This document shows, one piece after another, positions 36,135-44,319 of a stretch of 64,000 bases of DNA. The translations under genes and the position numbers were made by a program. The stretch comes from an uncultured bacterium (GTDB lineage Bacteria > Cyanobacteriota > Vampirovibrionia > Gastranaerophilales > Gastranaerophilaceae). The notes under the pieces are model-generated. The model saw only the letters and a program-made list of their open reading frames with translations. It searched no databases and was not told where the DNA came from. Location: the NCBI GenBank assembly GCA_949300485.1, contig CASGEL010000007.1, positions 62,001 to 126,000 of the forward strand, read 5' to 3'. The first letter of the stretch is position 1. The number at the start of each line of letters is the position of its first letter.

Positions 36135-36851
36135 ATGTATAATTTACAAGGAATAATTTCAAAAGGTACAAATAACGCACTGCTTCAATTTGAAAAATTC
36201 GGTCAAATTGCAAATAACCTTGCAAACTTTCAAACAACAGGCTACAAAAATGTAACCTTTGAGCAGGTCTTAAGAGAAGACGGATACCTGACAGGTTCTG
36301 TAAGAACTGATTATCAACAAGGCTCAATCAGGATTACAAGCAATCCTTATGATGTTGCGATTGACGGTGCAGGATATATCCCTGTAGTTTCTCCTTCAGG
36401 AGAAGTTCAATATACACGTGACGGAGCATTTGTTCAAGGTAAAAACGGTTTCTTAACAACAAGGGATGGCTGGCTTGTCGGTGAGGGAATCCAAATTCCT
36501 ACAAACTGTTTCAAGTTTGAAATTAAGAAAAACGGTGATGTTATGGCTTATGATTCAAGAGGAGCAAAAGCCAAAAAAGTCGGAACCATTCCATTAATCC
36601 GTTTCGACAATCCTGCAGGCATGGAATCTGCCGATATGAACAGGTTAAAACCGACAGATGATGCGGGCGAAGCAAGACTTGTCAAAGACCATGACTGTTT
36701 CAGGCAAAACAACCTGGAAGCATCCAATGTCAGTATATATAGATCTGCTAATGATCTATTAAGATTGAATGCTTCAATGCTTGCAAGTATGCAGATGATG
36801 AAACTTGCAGATTCAATGTACAACAAAGCGATAAATATCAGAGAAGCTTAA
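36135..36851 (+). CDS. Flagellar basal-body rod protein, FlgG/FlgF family
   Basis: 238 aa. Seen: FGQIANNLANFQTTGYKNVTFEQV (canonical ANNLAN..T.GYK), ITSNPYDVAIDGAGYIPV, YTRDGAFVQGKNGFLTTRDGWLVG and the C-terminal EASNVSIYRSANDLLRLNASMLASM. More canonical than the gene before. 17 bp after it and part of the same operon. Confidence 0.88.
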   Translation: MYNLQGIISKGTNNALLQFEKFGQIANNLANFQTTGYKNVTFEQVLREDGYLTGSVRTDYQQGSIRITSNPYDVAIDGAGYIPVVSPSGEVQYTRDGAFVQGKNGFLTTRDGWLVGEGIQIPTNCFKFEIKKNGDVMAYDSRGAKAKKVGTIPLIRFDNPAGMESADMNRLKPTDDAGEARLVKDHDCFRQNNLEASNVSIYRSANDLLRLNASMLASMQMMKLADSMYNKAINIREA

Positions 36852-36877
36852 TAACTAAAAGAAAGGCATAAACAAAT

Positions 36878-37225
36878 ATGTTCACTTCATTAGACAGTAT
36901 GGGTAAAGTAACATTGATGATGGACTTAATAGCTCAAAGACAAAGAGCTTTAGGTTCTAATATTGCTAACGTTGATACTCCGGGCTATATCAGACAGGAT
37001 ATAGATTTTGGTCAATACTTAAGTACAATGAACAGTCCTTTGGAAACTAAATTATCAGAAAAATTAGGGCCTTCAGGTATTGCCCCTGACAGATCGGAAG
37101 AACCCGTTAATGCAGCAAATGAATTACTGCAAATGCAGGAAAATTCAATTATGTACACTATGGCAACACGCAGAATGTCAAATATCATTACAGAAATGAA
37201 AACCGTAATAAATGTCGGTAAATAA
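36878..37225 (+). CDS. flgB: Flagellar basal-body rod protein FlgB
   Basis: 115 aa proximal rod protein. Seen: RQRALGSNIANVDTPGYIRQDIDFGQYL, the FlgB hallmark, and a C-terminal helix AANELLQMQENSIMYTMATRRM. Ribosome site AGAAAGG. Order flgF/G-flgG-flgB-flgC. Confidence 0.93.
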   Translation: MFTSLDSMGKVTLMMDLIAQRQRALGSNIANVDTPGYIRQDIDFGQYLSTMNSPLETKLSEKLGPSGIAPDRSEEPVNAANELLQMQENSIMYTMATRRMSNIITEMKTVINVGK

Positions 37226-37243
37226 TTAAGGCAGGTGATTTAA

Positions 37244-37687
37244 ATGGGTATAATGGAAACAATTGATATGGGTGCAAAAGCACTGCAAGTACATGGCAAA
37301 AGAATAGATGTCCATGCAAAAAACATTGCAAACCTTGATACACCTAATTATGTAAGGAAAATCCCTGTTTTAACAGCAGTAGATGATATGTCATTCCATG
37401 GCTTGATGAATGTTATGAAAGAAGATGTCTTCGGAGTCGGTACATTACCATATCTTCAAGGCGGAGTTAATTTTTCAGGTGTTGTAGAAGATCCGACACT
37501 CGGTGAAAAAATCTACAAACCCGGGCATCCTGATGCAGATGAAAACGGTTATATAAGAGCTTCAAACGTTAATGCCATGGTCGATATAGCAGATGCTTTA
37601 GTTGCCCAAAGAGCTTACGAAGCTAACCTTGCACTGGTAAATATTTCGAAAGCAATGGCACAAAGGGCGGTTGAAATCGGCAGATAA
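37244..37687 (+). CDS. flgC: Flagellar basal-body rod protein FlgC
   Basis: 147 aa. Seen: ALQVHGKRIDVHAKNIANLDTPNYVRKIPV, KPGHPDADENGYIRASNVN and the C-terminal DALVAQRAYEANLALVNISKAM, all FlgC-typical. In most flagellar operons fliE follows; here it does not. Confidence 0.94.
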   Translation: MGIMETIDMGAKALQVHGKRIDVHAKNIANLDTPNYVRKIPVLTAVDDMSFHGLMNVMKEDVFGVGTLPYLQGGVNFSGVVEDPTLGEKIYKPGHPDADENGYIRASNVNAMVDIADALVAQRAYEANLALVNISKAMAQRAVEIGR

Positions 37688-37744
37688 GAATAAGTAAAAC
37701 CTTGATTAAATCAGCTTTGTATATAATAGGAAAAGGAATAAGAC

Positions 37745-38815
37745 ATGCCTGCAGATTGTATGGATAAGTATAAAAACGATTTTGCAATAAAGTTTGCAAA
37801 AACTATGCAGCAGCAACTTGATATATGGAAAGATGTCCAAAATTCAAACAGACTCAGTTTACTAAGCTTACAGTCATTTGGGTTTTACTTTTTTATTGCC
37901 GCATTAGGAATGGTACCGGGGAAAAACGAACATAATTATAATCTTAAATTCCATTTGATACTTGCAGCAGTATGTTTTATTGCTGCTGTTATCAGTAATA
38001 TACACTCTACTAATAAAACATATCAGGATACAATCAAAGCAACTCTGTTTCCCGAATTGTTAAAAATTTTCGGTAATCTTCAATACCGCTCAAGCAGCTC
38101 CTTAACAAGTAAGCTAAATGCAAGCAGCATTATTCTTGATGATGAAACCGATAATGCAGCATCACTTGCAAGAAAGACTACAGATAACAATATAATATAT
38201 GATATCAAAAGTTCCGTATTTCAAAACTCTCAACTTTACGACAAAAAAATAACAGAACGTACTGATGATGATGCTTTCTACGGAACATATAATGATGTTG
38301 CTCTGACAATGGTAGAAACGGATTTCGGATGGAATGCTAAAGACAGATATAGAACTTACCATCGTATGTTCAAAGGTCTTGCAATGCGGTTTAAAATGAA
38401 TAAGAAAATCAAGTCGCGCGTATTGATTTTAACCAAATTTTCAATGACTAAAATTCCGAAGGGTTTTGAAAAAGTTGAATTGGAATCCGTAAAATTTAAT
38501 AAAAAATATAATGTTTGGGTTGACAGCCAGTCTGCTAAAGGAGAAGGACAAATTGAAGCGCGGTATCTTTTGAATACCGCATTTTTAGAAAGACTAATGC
38601 AAATCCAGACAAGTTTTAGGGTACATCAGATGTGCTGTTCTATTTTTGGAAATTCTATGCTTGTCATGCTCCACACAAGAAAGGATTTATTTGAAATGAA
38701 TCATTTGTTTGGCAGAATTGATGATACAACCCAATACAGGCATTTGTTTAACGAGTTTGCATCTGTTTTATCTTTTATTGATGTACTAAATCTCTCAAGC
38801 AAAACAAAGTTATAA
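37745..38815 (+). CDS. DUF3137 membrane protein, copy 1
   Basis: 356 aa. Two membrane segments (about residues 42-58 and 72-90), then a cytosolic domain with the DUF3137 blocks: VALTMVETDFGW, HRMFKGLAMRFKMNKKIKSRVLILTK, VWVDSQSAKGEGQIEARYLLNTAFLERLMQIQ and a C-terminal MNHLFGRIDD. Function of the family unknown. 57 bp after flgC, on the same strand. Confidence 0.8.
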   Translation: MPADCMDKYKNDFAIKFAKTMQQQLDIWKDVQNSNRLSLLSLQSFGFYFFIAALGMVPGKNEHNYNLKFHLILAAVCFIAAVISNIHSTNKTYQDTIKATLFPELLKIFGNLQYRSSSSLTSKLNASSIILDDETDNAASLARKTTDNNIIYDIKSSVFQNSQLYDKKITERTDDDAFYGTYNDVALTMVETDFGWNAKDRYRTYHRMFKGLAMRFKMNKKIKSRVLILTKFSMTKIPKGFEKVELESVKFNKKYNVWVDSQSAKGEGQIEARYLLNTAFLERLMQIQTSFRVHQMCCSIFGNSMLVMLHTRKDLFEMNHLFGRIDDTTQYRHLFNEFASVLSFIDVLNLSSKTKL

Positions 38816-38833
38816 AATAACCGGAGAACCCAG

Positions 38834-39862
38834 ATGAGCCAAAACTGCATGGATAAATATAAAAGTGATTTCACTGCTAAATTTAAAGAAATAATGGATA
38901 AAGATGCACATAAATGGAAAGAAATTCAAAAGGCAATAGTGCTAGAATTATTTAATAGGTTTTCTCTCTCAATATATGTTATATATTCCATTTTTGGATT
39001 TTCAATTCCTTATATTGCAAAAGTAGAAAATAATACTTTCCAATGGGCATTATTATGGGGTGGGACTTTCTTTTTATGGGCCTTTATTATGATTATTCAA
39101 GATAAAAATAAGGATTATCAAGCAGAAATTAAACACAAAATTTTTCCGGAGTTGCTTAGTATTTTTGGTAATCTTGCCCATAAAGATGGGGATGTATTAA
39201 GAGGTCTTACATCCGAATTAGACGACTTGGACAAAAAATCAAAAAATATAGATAACTCTGTATTTAATAACTCAGAATTATATCCCATTGATATAGAAGT
39301 TCGAACTAATGATGATATTTTTTACGGTCAATATAATAATGTTTCCTTAACAATGGTAGAAACTGATTTCGGCTGGAAAACACGAATTCTAAAATTCATA
39401 AAATATAATCGCATGTTTAAAGGTCTTGCAATGCAATTCAAAATGAATAAGGAAATCAAATCACGAGTATTAATTTTAACTAAGTTTTCAATGACTCAAA
39501 TTCCAAGGGGTTTTGAAAAAGTTGAATTGGAATCTGCAAAGTTTAATAAAAAATATGATATTTGGGTAGACACCCAATCTGATAAAAGCCAAGGACAGAT
39601 TGAGGCTAGATATCTTCTGAATACTGCTTTTATGGAAAGATTAATGCAGATACAAACGAGTTTTAAAGTATCTAAGATGTGCTGCTCAATTTATAATGAT
39701 ACAATGCTTATTATGCTTAGCACAAGAAAGGATTTATTTGAAATGAACCACCTGTTCGGCAGAATTGATGATGTAAATCAATATAAGCATTTGTTCAACG
39801 AGTTTGCTTCTGTTTTATCTTTTATTGATGTATTAAATCTTTCAAGCAAAACAAAGTTATAA
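38834..39862 (+). CDS. DUF3137 membrane protein, copy 2
   Basis: 342 aa, close paralog of the gene before (same N-terminal CMDKYK.DF, VSLTMVETDFGW, MFKGLAMQFKMNKEIKSRVLILTK, and identical C-terminal FNEFASVLSFIDVLNLSSKTKL described by positions 321-342). Divergence lies mostly in the membrane part. Tandem duplication. Confidence 0.8.
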   Translation: MSQNCMDKYKSDFTAKFKEIMDKDAHKWKEIQKAIVLELFNRFSLSIYVIYSIFGFSIPYIAKVENNTFQWALLWGGTFFLWAFIMIIQDKNKDYQAEIKHKIFPELLSIFGNLAHKDGDVLRGLTSELDDLDKKSKNIDNSVFNNSELYPIDIEVRTNDDIFYGQYNNVSLTMVETDFGWKTRILKFIKYNRMFKGLAMQFKMNKEIKSRVLILTKFSMTQIPRGFEKVELESAKFNKKYDIWVDTQSDKSQGQIEARYLLNTAFMERLMQIQTSFKVSKMCCSIYNDTMLIMLSTRKDLFEMNHLFGRIDDVNQYKHLFNEFASVLSFIDVLNLSSKTKL

Positions 39863-39871
39863 ATTTTAGTA

Positions 39872-39877
39872 TATAAT
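39872..39877 (+). promoter_or_regulatory. -10 box six bases before a start codon
   Basis: TATAAT then ACAAAT and ATG at 39884; no Shine-Dalgarno. The same ACAAAT follows the -10-like TTTAAT at 6465. Confidence 0.5.
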
Positions 39878-39883
39878 ACAAAT

Positions 39884-40315
39884 ATGAAAATATCAGCATT
39901 AAAAAAATATATAAGTTGGAACATCATTTCAGTAATAGGTTATCTGGGACTTATTTTATTTGCAGTTTTTTCAATGATAAAAACCATAGGCGCATCTACC
40001 TTAAATATGCGTGCAGATTTAAACGAATACTATGCAGAATATTTAATGAAACATATAATAAGCCCGTATTATGCAGTATACAAATTTCAGACTTTTATGA
40101 TAATAATGCTTTTTATATGCTTTATCCTTGAACGAAACCATTATAATGAAAATAATCTAGAAGGATTTCGACCATTTGAAAATAAAGAAACAGAAAAACT
40201 ATATTCAATAATATTTTGTACAGGATTGATATTAAATTTTATCCCATTATATATTCCTTTTTTGAATATAATAAGTACAATTATAAAATTTTGTAGTATA
40301 ATAATAGTCGCATAA
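39884..40315 (+). CDS. Small polytopic membrane protein
   Basis: 143 aa with about four hydrophobic segments (roughly 14-32, 65-82, 100-118, 122-142) and short charged loops. No recognised family. Predicted leaderless transcript from the promoter at 39872. Codon use like its neighbours. Confidence 0.6.
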   Translation: MKISALKKYISWNIISVIGYLGLILFAVFSMIKTIGASTLNMRADLNEYYAEYLMKHIISPYYAVYKFQTFMIIMLFICFILERNHYNENNLEGFRPFENKETEKLYSIIFCTGLILNFIPLYIPFLNIISTIIKFCSIIIVA

Positions 40316-40324
40316 TAGCTACGA

Positions 40325-40364
40325 TATAATATAGCTAAGATTATTATGTCGATGTCGATATGGC
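40325..40364 (+). repeat. Duplicated promoter and tRNA-Leu 5' end, copy 1
   Basis: About 40 nt beginning TATAATATAGCTAAG and ending GTCGATATGGC, nearly identical to 40442-40481, where the second copy leads into the intact tRNA-Leu. Copy 1 then diverges (ACTCTGCC) and runs into a hairpin, so it looks like a truncated tRNA or a promoter duplication. Confidence 0.7.
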
Positions 40365-40373
40365 ACTCTGCCG

Positions 40374-40400
40374 AAAAAAATGATTGAGTATCATTTTTTG
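40374..40400. terminator. Hairpin after the duplicated tRNA 5' end
   Basis: AAAAAATGAT-TGAGT-ATCATTTTTT, a ten-pair stem with T-run on either strand, placed about 35 nt after the duplicated tRNA-Leu start. A second hairpin GTTGTC-GAA-GACAAC follows at 40406-40420. Confidence 0.65.
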
Positions 40401-40470
40401 AGAGGGTTGTCGAAGACAACGTCCGACATAAATGGTCATGTTATAATGTAGCTAGGACTATTATGTCGAT

Positions 40471-40554
40471 GTCGATATGGCGGAATGGTAGACGTGCACG
40501 TTTGAGGGGCGTGTGGAGAAATCCGTGGGGGTTCAAGTCCCCCTATCGACACCA
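40471..40554 (+). tRNA. tRNA-Leu (GAG)
   Basis: 84 nt including an encoded CCA. Acceptor GTCGATA/TATCGAC, D arm TGGCGGAATGGTAGACG, anticodon stem CACGT/GCGTG with loop TTGAGGG (anticodon GAG), long variable arm TGGAGAAATCCG, T arm GGGGGTTCAAGTCCCCC, discriminator A. Preceded by an extended -10 TGTTATAAT at 40439-40447. Confidence 0.97.
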
Positions 40555-40558
40555 TTTA

Positions 40559-40587
40559 AAAGAGAGGTATTAACCTCTCTTTTTATT
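40559..40587 (+). terminator. Terminator of tRNA-Leu
   Basis: AGAGAGGT-ATTA-ACCTCTCT (40561-40580) followed by TTTTATTT. Confidence 0.88.
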
Positions 40588-40642
40588 TGTTTATTGGGTT
40601 GAAACATTAATAGAATAAGACACGTATTTTAAAGTCCTAAGA

Positions 40643-40948
40643 TTATTTAAGTTTTTTTATTACATGTTTAACTTTATCAAATATGGCATGGAATATAGTC
40701 TTGTATTTTGCACACTCAGGATCTAATAGATACAGCTTTCCATCTTTGGATATCCCAATTTGTTGAATATCATAATCATAAAAGTCAAAAGTTTTGTATC
40801 CTTTTTGCTTGATTGCTTGTTTTACAACATCAACAAAGCCCTGAGACAATCCATGCTGGTATAACTTTTCTTCTATGTAAAAATGCATTTTTCCGACTTT
40901 TCCTTTTGCGTATAAAGGTACATCAAAACTCTCGTGCGGACGGTTCAT
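40643..40948 (-). CDS. Small hypothetical protein
   Basis: 101 aa. N-terminus MNRPHESFDVPLY, then KMHFYIEEKLYQHGLSQGFVDVVKQ and GKLYLLDPECAKYKTI. Basic C-terminus. No Shine-Dalgarno seen; 14 bp downstream of the next gene and probably cotranscribed. No family recognised. Confidence 0.55.
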   Translation of the reverse strand: MNRPHESFDVPLYAKGKVGKMHFYIEEKLYQHGLSQGFVDVVKQAIKQKGYKTFDFYDYDIQQIGISKDGKLYLLDPECAKYKTIFHAIFDKVKHVIKKLK

Positions 40949-40962
40949 CGGAAAATGATTTC

Positions 40963-41223
40963 CTATAGATAATTTATTTTGCCTTCCGGAGTTTCAAATG
41001 CTGCTGCAGTAGAGCCTCTACCTGTTAAACAACACACCTTTTGAGATGATAATTCTGTATTTTTAGACGTTTCTTTAATAAAAATATCAAAAATTTCACA
41101 ATTATCAGTTTCTCTGAGTTTACGCAAAGCATCAATAAGCGGCATATTGTCTGAAGATGCTTTTAAATTAATGCAGGATAAATGTGAATTTGTATTAGCT
41201 CTATTAAAACTATTTATAATCAT
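40963..41223 (-). CDS. Small hypothetical protein
   Basis: 86 aa, starting MIINSFNRANTNSHLSCINLKASSDNM and containing NCEIFDIFIKETSKN. An INLK block near residue 19-22 loosely resembles the F-K/F-T motif of other proteins here. Weak ribosome site. Function unknown. Confidence 0.55.
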   Translation of the reverse strand: MIINSFNRANTNSHLSCINLKASSDNMPLIDALRKLRETDNCEIFDIFIKETSKNTELSSQKVCCLTGRGSTAAAFETPEGKINYL

Positions 41224-41344
41224 ATATTCTTAACAACACAGCTAAAAATAAAATTTGCTATTAAATAAATATCTCAAAAAATAATAAGCAGACGCAAAAT
41301 TTTTTTTGTTCTAATTTAATAAATTATATAAAGGAGAAATAAAA

Positions 41345-42157
41345 ATGATTTCAAAAATAGGTTACAAACCAACAATTCATACAAAACCCCATCAAACATC
41401 ACACCAAATCTCATTCACTTCGAGATATGAAAATATGTCTTCCGATATATACGTTAATAACAAAAACATTGATTCACACATTTCTACTATGTCTGGTGAT
41501 ATTGATATAACTAATTCTATACTAAAACAAGGTGCATCAACTATGAGCGGAGACATTGATGTCTCAAATTGCAAGGTTAAGAATGGTTTGGATGCAATAA
41601 GCGGCGATATTTCAGTGTATGAATCTAATATTAATGGAGATGTAAAAGCTGTAAGCGGAGATATCCGTATATCAGATAATTCCTCTGTATATGGAAATAT
41701 ATCAACAACAACTGGTAATGTAAGAATTGAAAAATCAAATGTAAAAGGTGATATATCAACAACAACCGGCAAAATTATGCTCAAAGACAGTGTTATTGCT
41801 GGAAAGATTACTACAGAATCAGAGAATTTACTATTGAAAGGTAAAAATACTATCAAAGATTTGATTCTTAATGCTCAAAATAAAAGTGGTCTAACAATAC
41901 ATACAGGAAATTGTATATTACATATAGGCAGTGTAGGTCAGATTATTACAGAAAATGGTGCTGTTATAAATTACTCGTTTAAAGAAGCAGCAAAAAATTC
42001 TGAACCTGCAAAGCCTATAAAATTTACACTTCCTGCCGGAAATAAAATAACAAACAATGTAGAATTTATATCTAAAGTTCCAGGGGTATTATATTTGGAA
42101 AAAGGAGCAAAATTATTGGGCAAGGTTATTAACGGAACTGTTAAGTATTTAAAATAA
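41345..42157 (+). CDS. Repetitive beta-solenoid protein (bactofilin/DUF4097-like repeats)
   Basis: 270 aa. N-terminus with QISFTSRYENM (residues 22-32), then about six repeats of roughly 18-22 residues with the core SGDI.I..S.I.G, for example STMSGDIDVSNCKVKNG and AVSGDIRISDNSSVYG and TTTGNVRIEKSNVKGDI. The pattern gives a right-handed beta-solenoid, as in polymer-forming bactofilins or DUF4097 adhesins. No signal peptide. AAGGAGA ribosome site. Function unknown. Confidence 0.65.
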   Translation: MISKIGYKPTIHTKPHQTSHQISFTSRYENMSSDIYVNNKNIDSHISTMSGDIDITNSILKQGASTMSGDIDVSNCKVKNGLDAISGDISVYESNINGDVKAVSGDIRISDNSSVYGNISTTTGNVRIEKSNVKGDISTTTGKIMLKDSVIAGKITTESENLLLKGKNTIKDLILNAQNKSGLTIHTGNCILHIGSVGQIITENGAVINYSFKEAAKNSEPAKPIKFTLPAGNKITNNVEFISKVPGVLYLEKGAKLLGKVINGTVKYLK

Positions 42158-42173
42158 TAAATCGTTAAATATT

Positions 42174-42215
42174 ATACAAAACTGGTTAAAGTATATACTT
42201 TAACCAGTTTTGTAT
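42174..42215. terminator. Perfect 42-nt palindrome (bidirectional terminator)
   Basis: 42174-42194 is the exact reverse complement of 42195-42215 (arms start ATACAAAACTGGTT). It lies 17 bp after the stop codon of the beta-solenoid gene. Most likely a strong terminator hairpin although the T-run (TTTTGTATT) is modest. Confidence 0.7.
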
Positions 42216-42231
42216 TACTTTCTTATTTTGG

Positions 42232-42237
42232 TATAAT
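42232..42237 (+). promoter_or_regulatory. Extended -10 box six bases before a start codon
   Basis: TGG-TATAAT (42229-42237), then ATAAGT and ATG at 42244. No Shine-Dalgarno. Clear example of the leaderless geometry. Confidence 0.55.
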
Positions 42238-42243
42238 ATAAGT

Positions 42244-42666
42244 ATGAAGAAAAAAGTTTTATATTCTGTAATCTATTTATTTGTATTTACATCTGCTGTT
42301 TTCGGTTACGGATATATACCTGATTTTTCCAAAATGCGTGAACTTCGCTGCGATTTTGAAGAAACAATTTATAACCAGGATAATAGCATTGTAACCCAAA
42401 ATGACAGGTTTAAAATATTTAAAATAGATGATTTAAATAAAAAGATTTTTATTAACAAAGAACCGATTGACAAAATACTATATTTTGAAAACGACAAAAT
42501 AGAATTTACTCTACAATCAATGACAGACGAATTTATTGAAATGTCCAAGACAACTATTAACAGAACAAATCTTCAATACAGTTCAACATCCACTATTACT
42601 TATGATAATCAAATATTCGGAACAAGATATACAAAATCAACAGGTACCTGCCGATTTATAAAGTAA
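42244..42666 (+). CDS. Secreted hypothetical protein
   Basis: 140 aa. Signal peptide VLYSVIYLFVFTSAVFGYGY, then a small beta-rich domain (ELRCDFEETIYNQDNSIV...). Cys at about 37 and 137 may pair. Family not recognised. Predicted leaderless transcript. Confidence 0.6.
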   Translation: MKKKVLYSVIYLFVFTSAVFGYGYIPDFSKMRELRCDFEETIYNQDNSIVTQNDRFKIFKIDDLNKKIFINKEPIDKILYFENDKIEFTLQSMTDEFIEMSKTTINRTNLQYSSTSTITYDNQIFGTRYTKSTGTCRFIK

Positions 42667-42746
42667 CATTACCGTTACACTTTTTTGAGACCCTGGCAAT
42701 TTTCTAACATAAAAATCCTTTATTATAATATAGGGGAAAATAAAGC

Positions 42747-43544
42747 ATGGGAAAAATATTAACAGGACACAATAACTGTGATATTTTTGATGAAATACTT
42801 TCAGAGAATGAAAGTATTATAAACGGTGTTATTGATTTCAACAGAAAAAAATCAAAACAAAATAACACCCTTTCTTCTTGTGTTAAATATATGGATAGTG
42901 CAATTGAAAATGAAAATGCAATAGGAATATCATTTGGTTTCCATAATATAAAATTTAACGAAGAACTTTCAAATACAAAAATCCGCTATATTACAACAGA
43001 ATTAGCAAAAGCAATCGATAACAATTCCGTTGACGATGTTCGAAAAATAAAAAAGGAATACGGTAATACTAAAGAATTTGCCAAAGCCAAAGACTTTTTA
43101 AACAAAAAATGCAAAGATGTTTGGAATGTATTTGATAACAAAAACAATAGATTAAAAATACCGGCTGAAGCTATGAAAACATTGGGCATTACAAATCAGC
43201 CTTCACTTGATTTTCTACTTAATGACAGTCTGAGATTTTATGAAAAAGATAACGGAACAACAACTGTTGATATTATTAATTCTATTCTTGATAATATAAA
43301 TATTTATTATACTTTTTCAGACATTTATTCATACCTGAAGATATCAAATAAAAAAAACAATTATAAATTAAATTTTAAAACAACAAAATACTTTATAAAA
43401 AAATTAGACTTTGATGAAAAAAAACTACTTGATTTAGGTATAAAACAAGAAACTATCTCACAAGCTTTAAATAATTTATCTGTATTAGACAAATTAAAAT
43501 ATTTATTCAAAAATAAAGTTTGTTGTAAGCTTAATATAAGTTAA
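42747..43544 (+). CDS. Hypothetical protein
   Basis: 265 aa, mostly helical, Lys/Asn-rich, no signal peptide. AGGGGA is nine bases before the ATG. Contains TLSSCVKYMDSAIENENAIGI and a Lys-rich C-terminus. Nothing recognised. Confidence 0.6.
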   Translation: MGKILTGHNNCDIFDEILSENESIINGVIDFNRKKSKQNNTLSSCVKYMDSAIENENAIGISFGFHNIKFNEELSNTKIRYITTELAKAIDNNSVDDVRKIKKEYGNTKEFAKAKDFLNKKCKDVWNVFDNKNNRLKIPAEAMKTLGITNQPSLDFLLNDSLRFYEKDNGTTTVDIINSILDNINIYYTFSDIYSYLKISNKKNNYKLNFKTTKYFIKKLDFDEKKLLDLGIKQETISQALNNLSVLDKLKYLFKNKVCCKLNIS

Positions 43545-43596
43545 TATTTTATAGATTTAATTGCAAAAAATCTCATGTTTGGATTTAATACATGAT

Positions 43597-44307
43597 ATGA
43601 GTTTTGCAATTGGTTCAAATACAATAAAATTTGTAGAAAAGAAGGGTATTCAATTTTTTGAGGGGTTTAATGCAACCATAAAAAATCAAAAACCCGTTCG
43701 TGTATTCTTTGATGGTGAAATGGACAAAGTTGCATCTATACATGTCAATGACCAAAAAGGGAACCGCTTAGGTTTTTATGATTTGGAATTTCACAAACCA
43801 AACAAAGCTTCTATGGAAGGGGTACAACTATATGCAGATACTCCAAATGAAAATGTTGGAGAAGTTTTATCACTAGCCTCACTTATAGAATTTTCCAAAA
43901 ACAGATTAAATAATTTCAGACTGTTTTCATTTAAAGAAACATTACCTTTTTATGCTCGTTTCGGATTTATTCTTGATAATGATAATCCTGACTTTATATT
44001 AAAAGCATTAAATTACATTAAAAAATCAAAACTCAACCATATCGATGAAATTAAATATAAAGCAAATTTTTTCTACCCTAAAATAGAACATAGTGAAGAA
44101 TATTTAAAGCAAGACAAATTTTTATTAGAAAGAGGCTGTAAAGTTATCAGCGACTATTTAAAATATTTATCAAGAAACCGTATCAGAAAAAATGTTCCCC
44201 CTTTTGAAAACGGTACCTTTGTAAAATTCACTGACTGGGAATTCGAGACAAATCGTATCTATTTAAATCCATTGTTAAAATCACATAACATTGATTATAA
44301 GTTTTAA
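43597..44307 (+). CDS. GNAT-like protein, distant paralog of the 5.9-kb cluster
   Basis: About 236 aa from the ATG; the frame extends back to a TTG at 43561 with no ribosome site. Seen: VRVFFDGEMDKVASIHVN, GEVLSLASLIEFSKNRLNNFRLFSF and LPFYARFGFILDND, a GNAT-type C-terminal FYxRxGF block like those at 5.9-7.7 kb. A TTTAAT box is seven bases before the ATG. Substrate unknown. Confidence 0.55.
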   Translation: MSFAIGSNTIKFVEKKGIQFFEGFNATIKNQKPVRVFFDGEMDKVASIHVNDQKGNRLGFYDLEFHKPNKASMEGVQLYADTPNENVGEVLSLASLIEFSKNRLNNFRLFSFKETLPFYARFGFILDNDNPDFILKALNYIKKSKLNHIDEIKYKANFFYPKIEHSEEYLKQDKFLLERGCKVISDYLKYLSRNRIRKNVPPFENGTFVKFTDWEFETNRIYLNPLLKSHNIDYKF

Positions 44308-44319
44308 CAGGTTCTCATT

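Noticed and set aside
40300-40450. Possible tRNA gene in the first duplicated copy
   Set aside because: Only the 5' acceptor strand is present; no anticodon or T arm can be folded.
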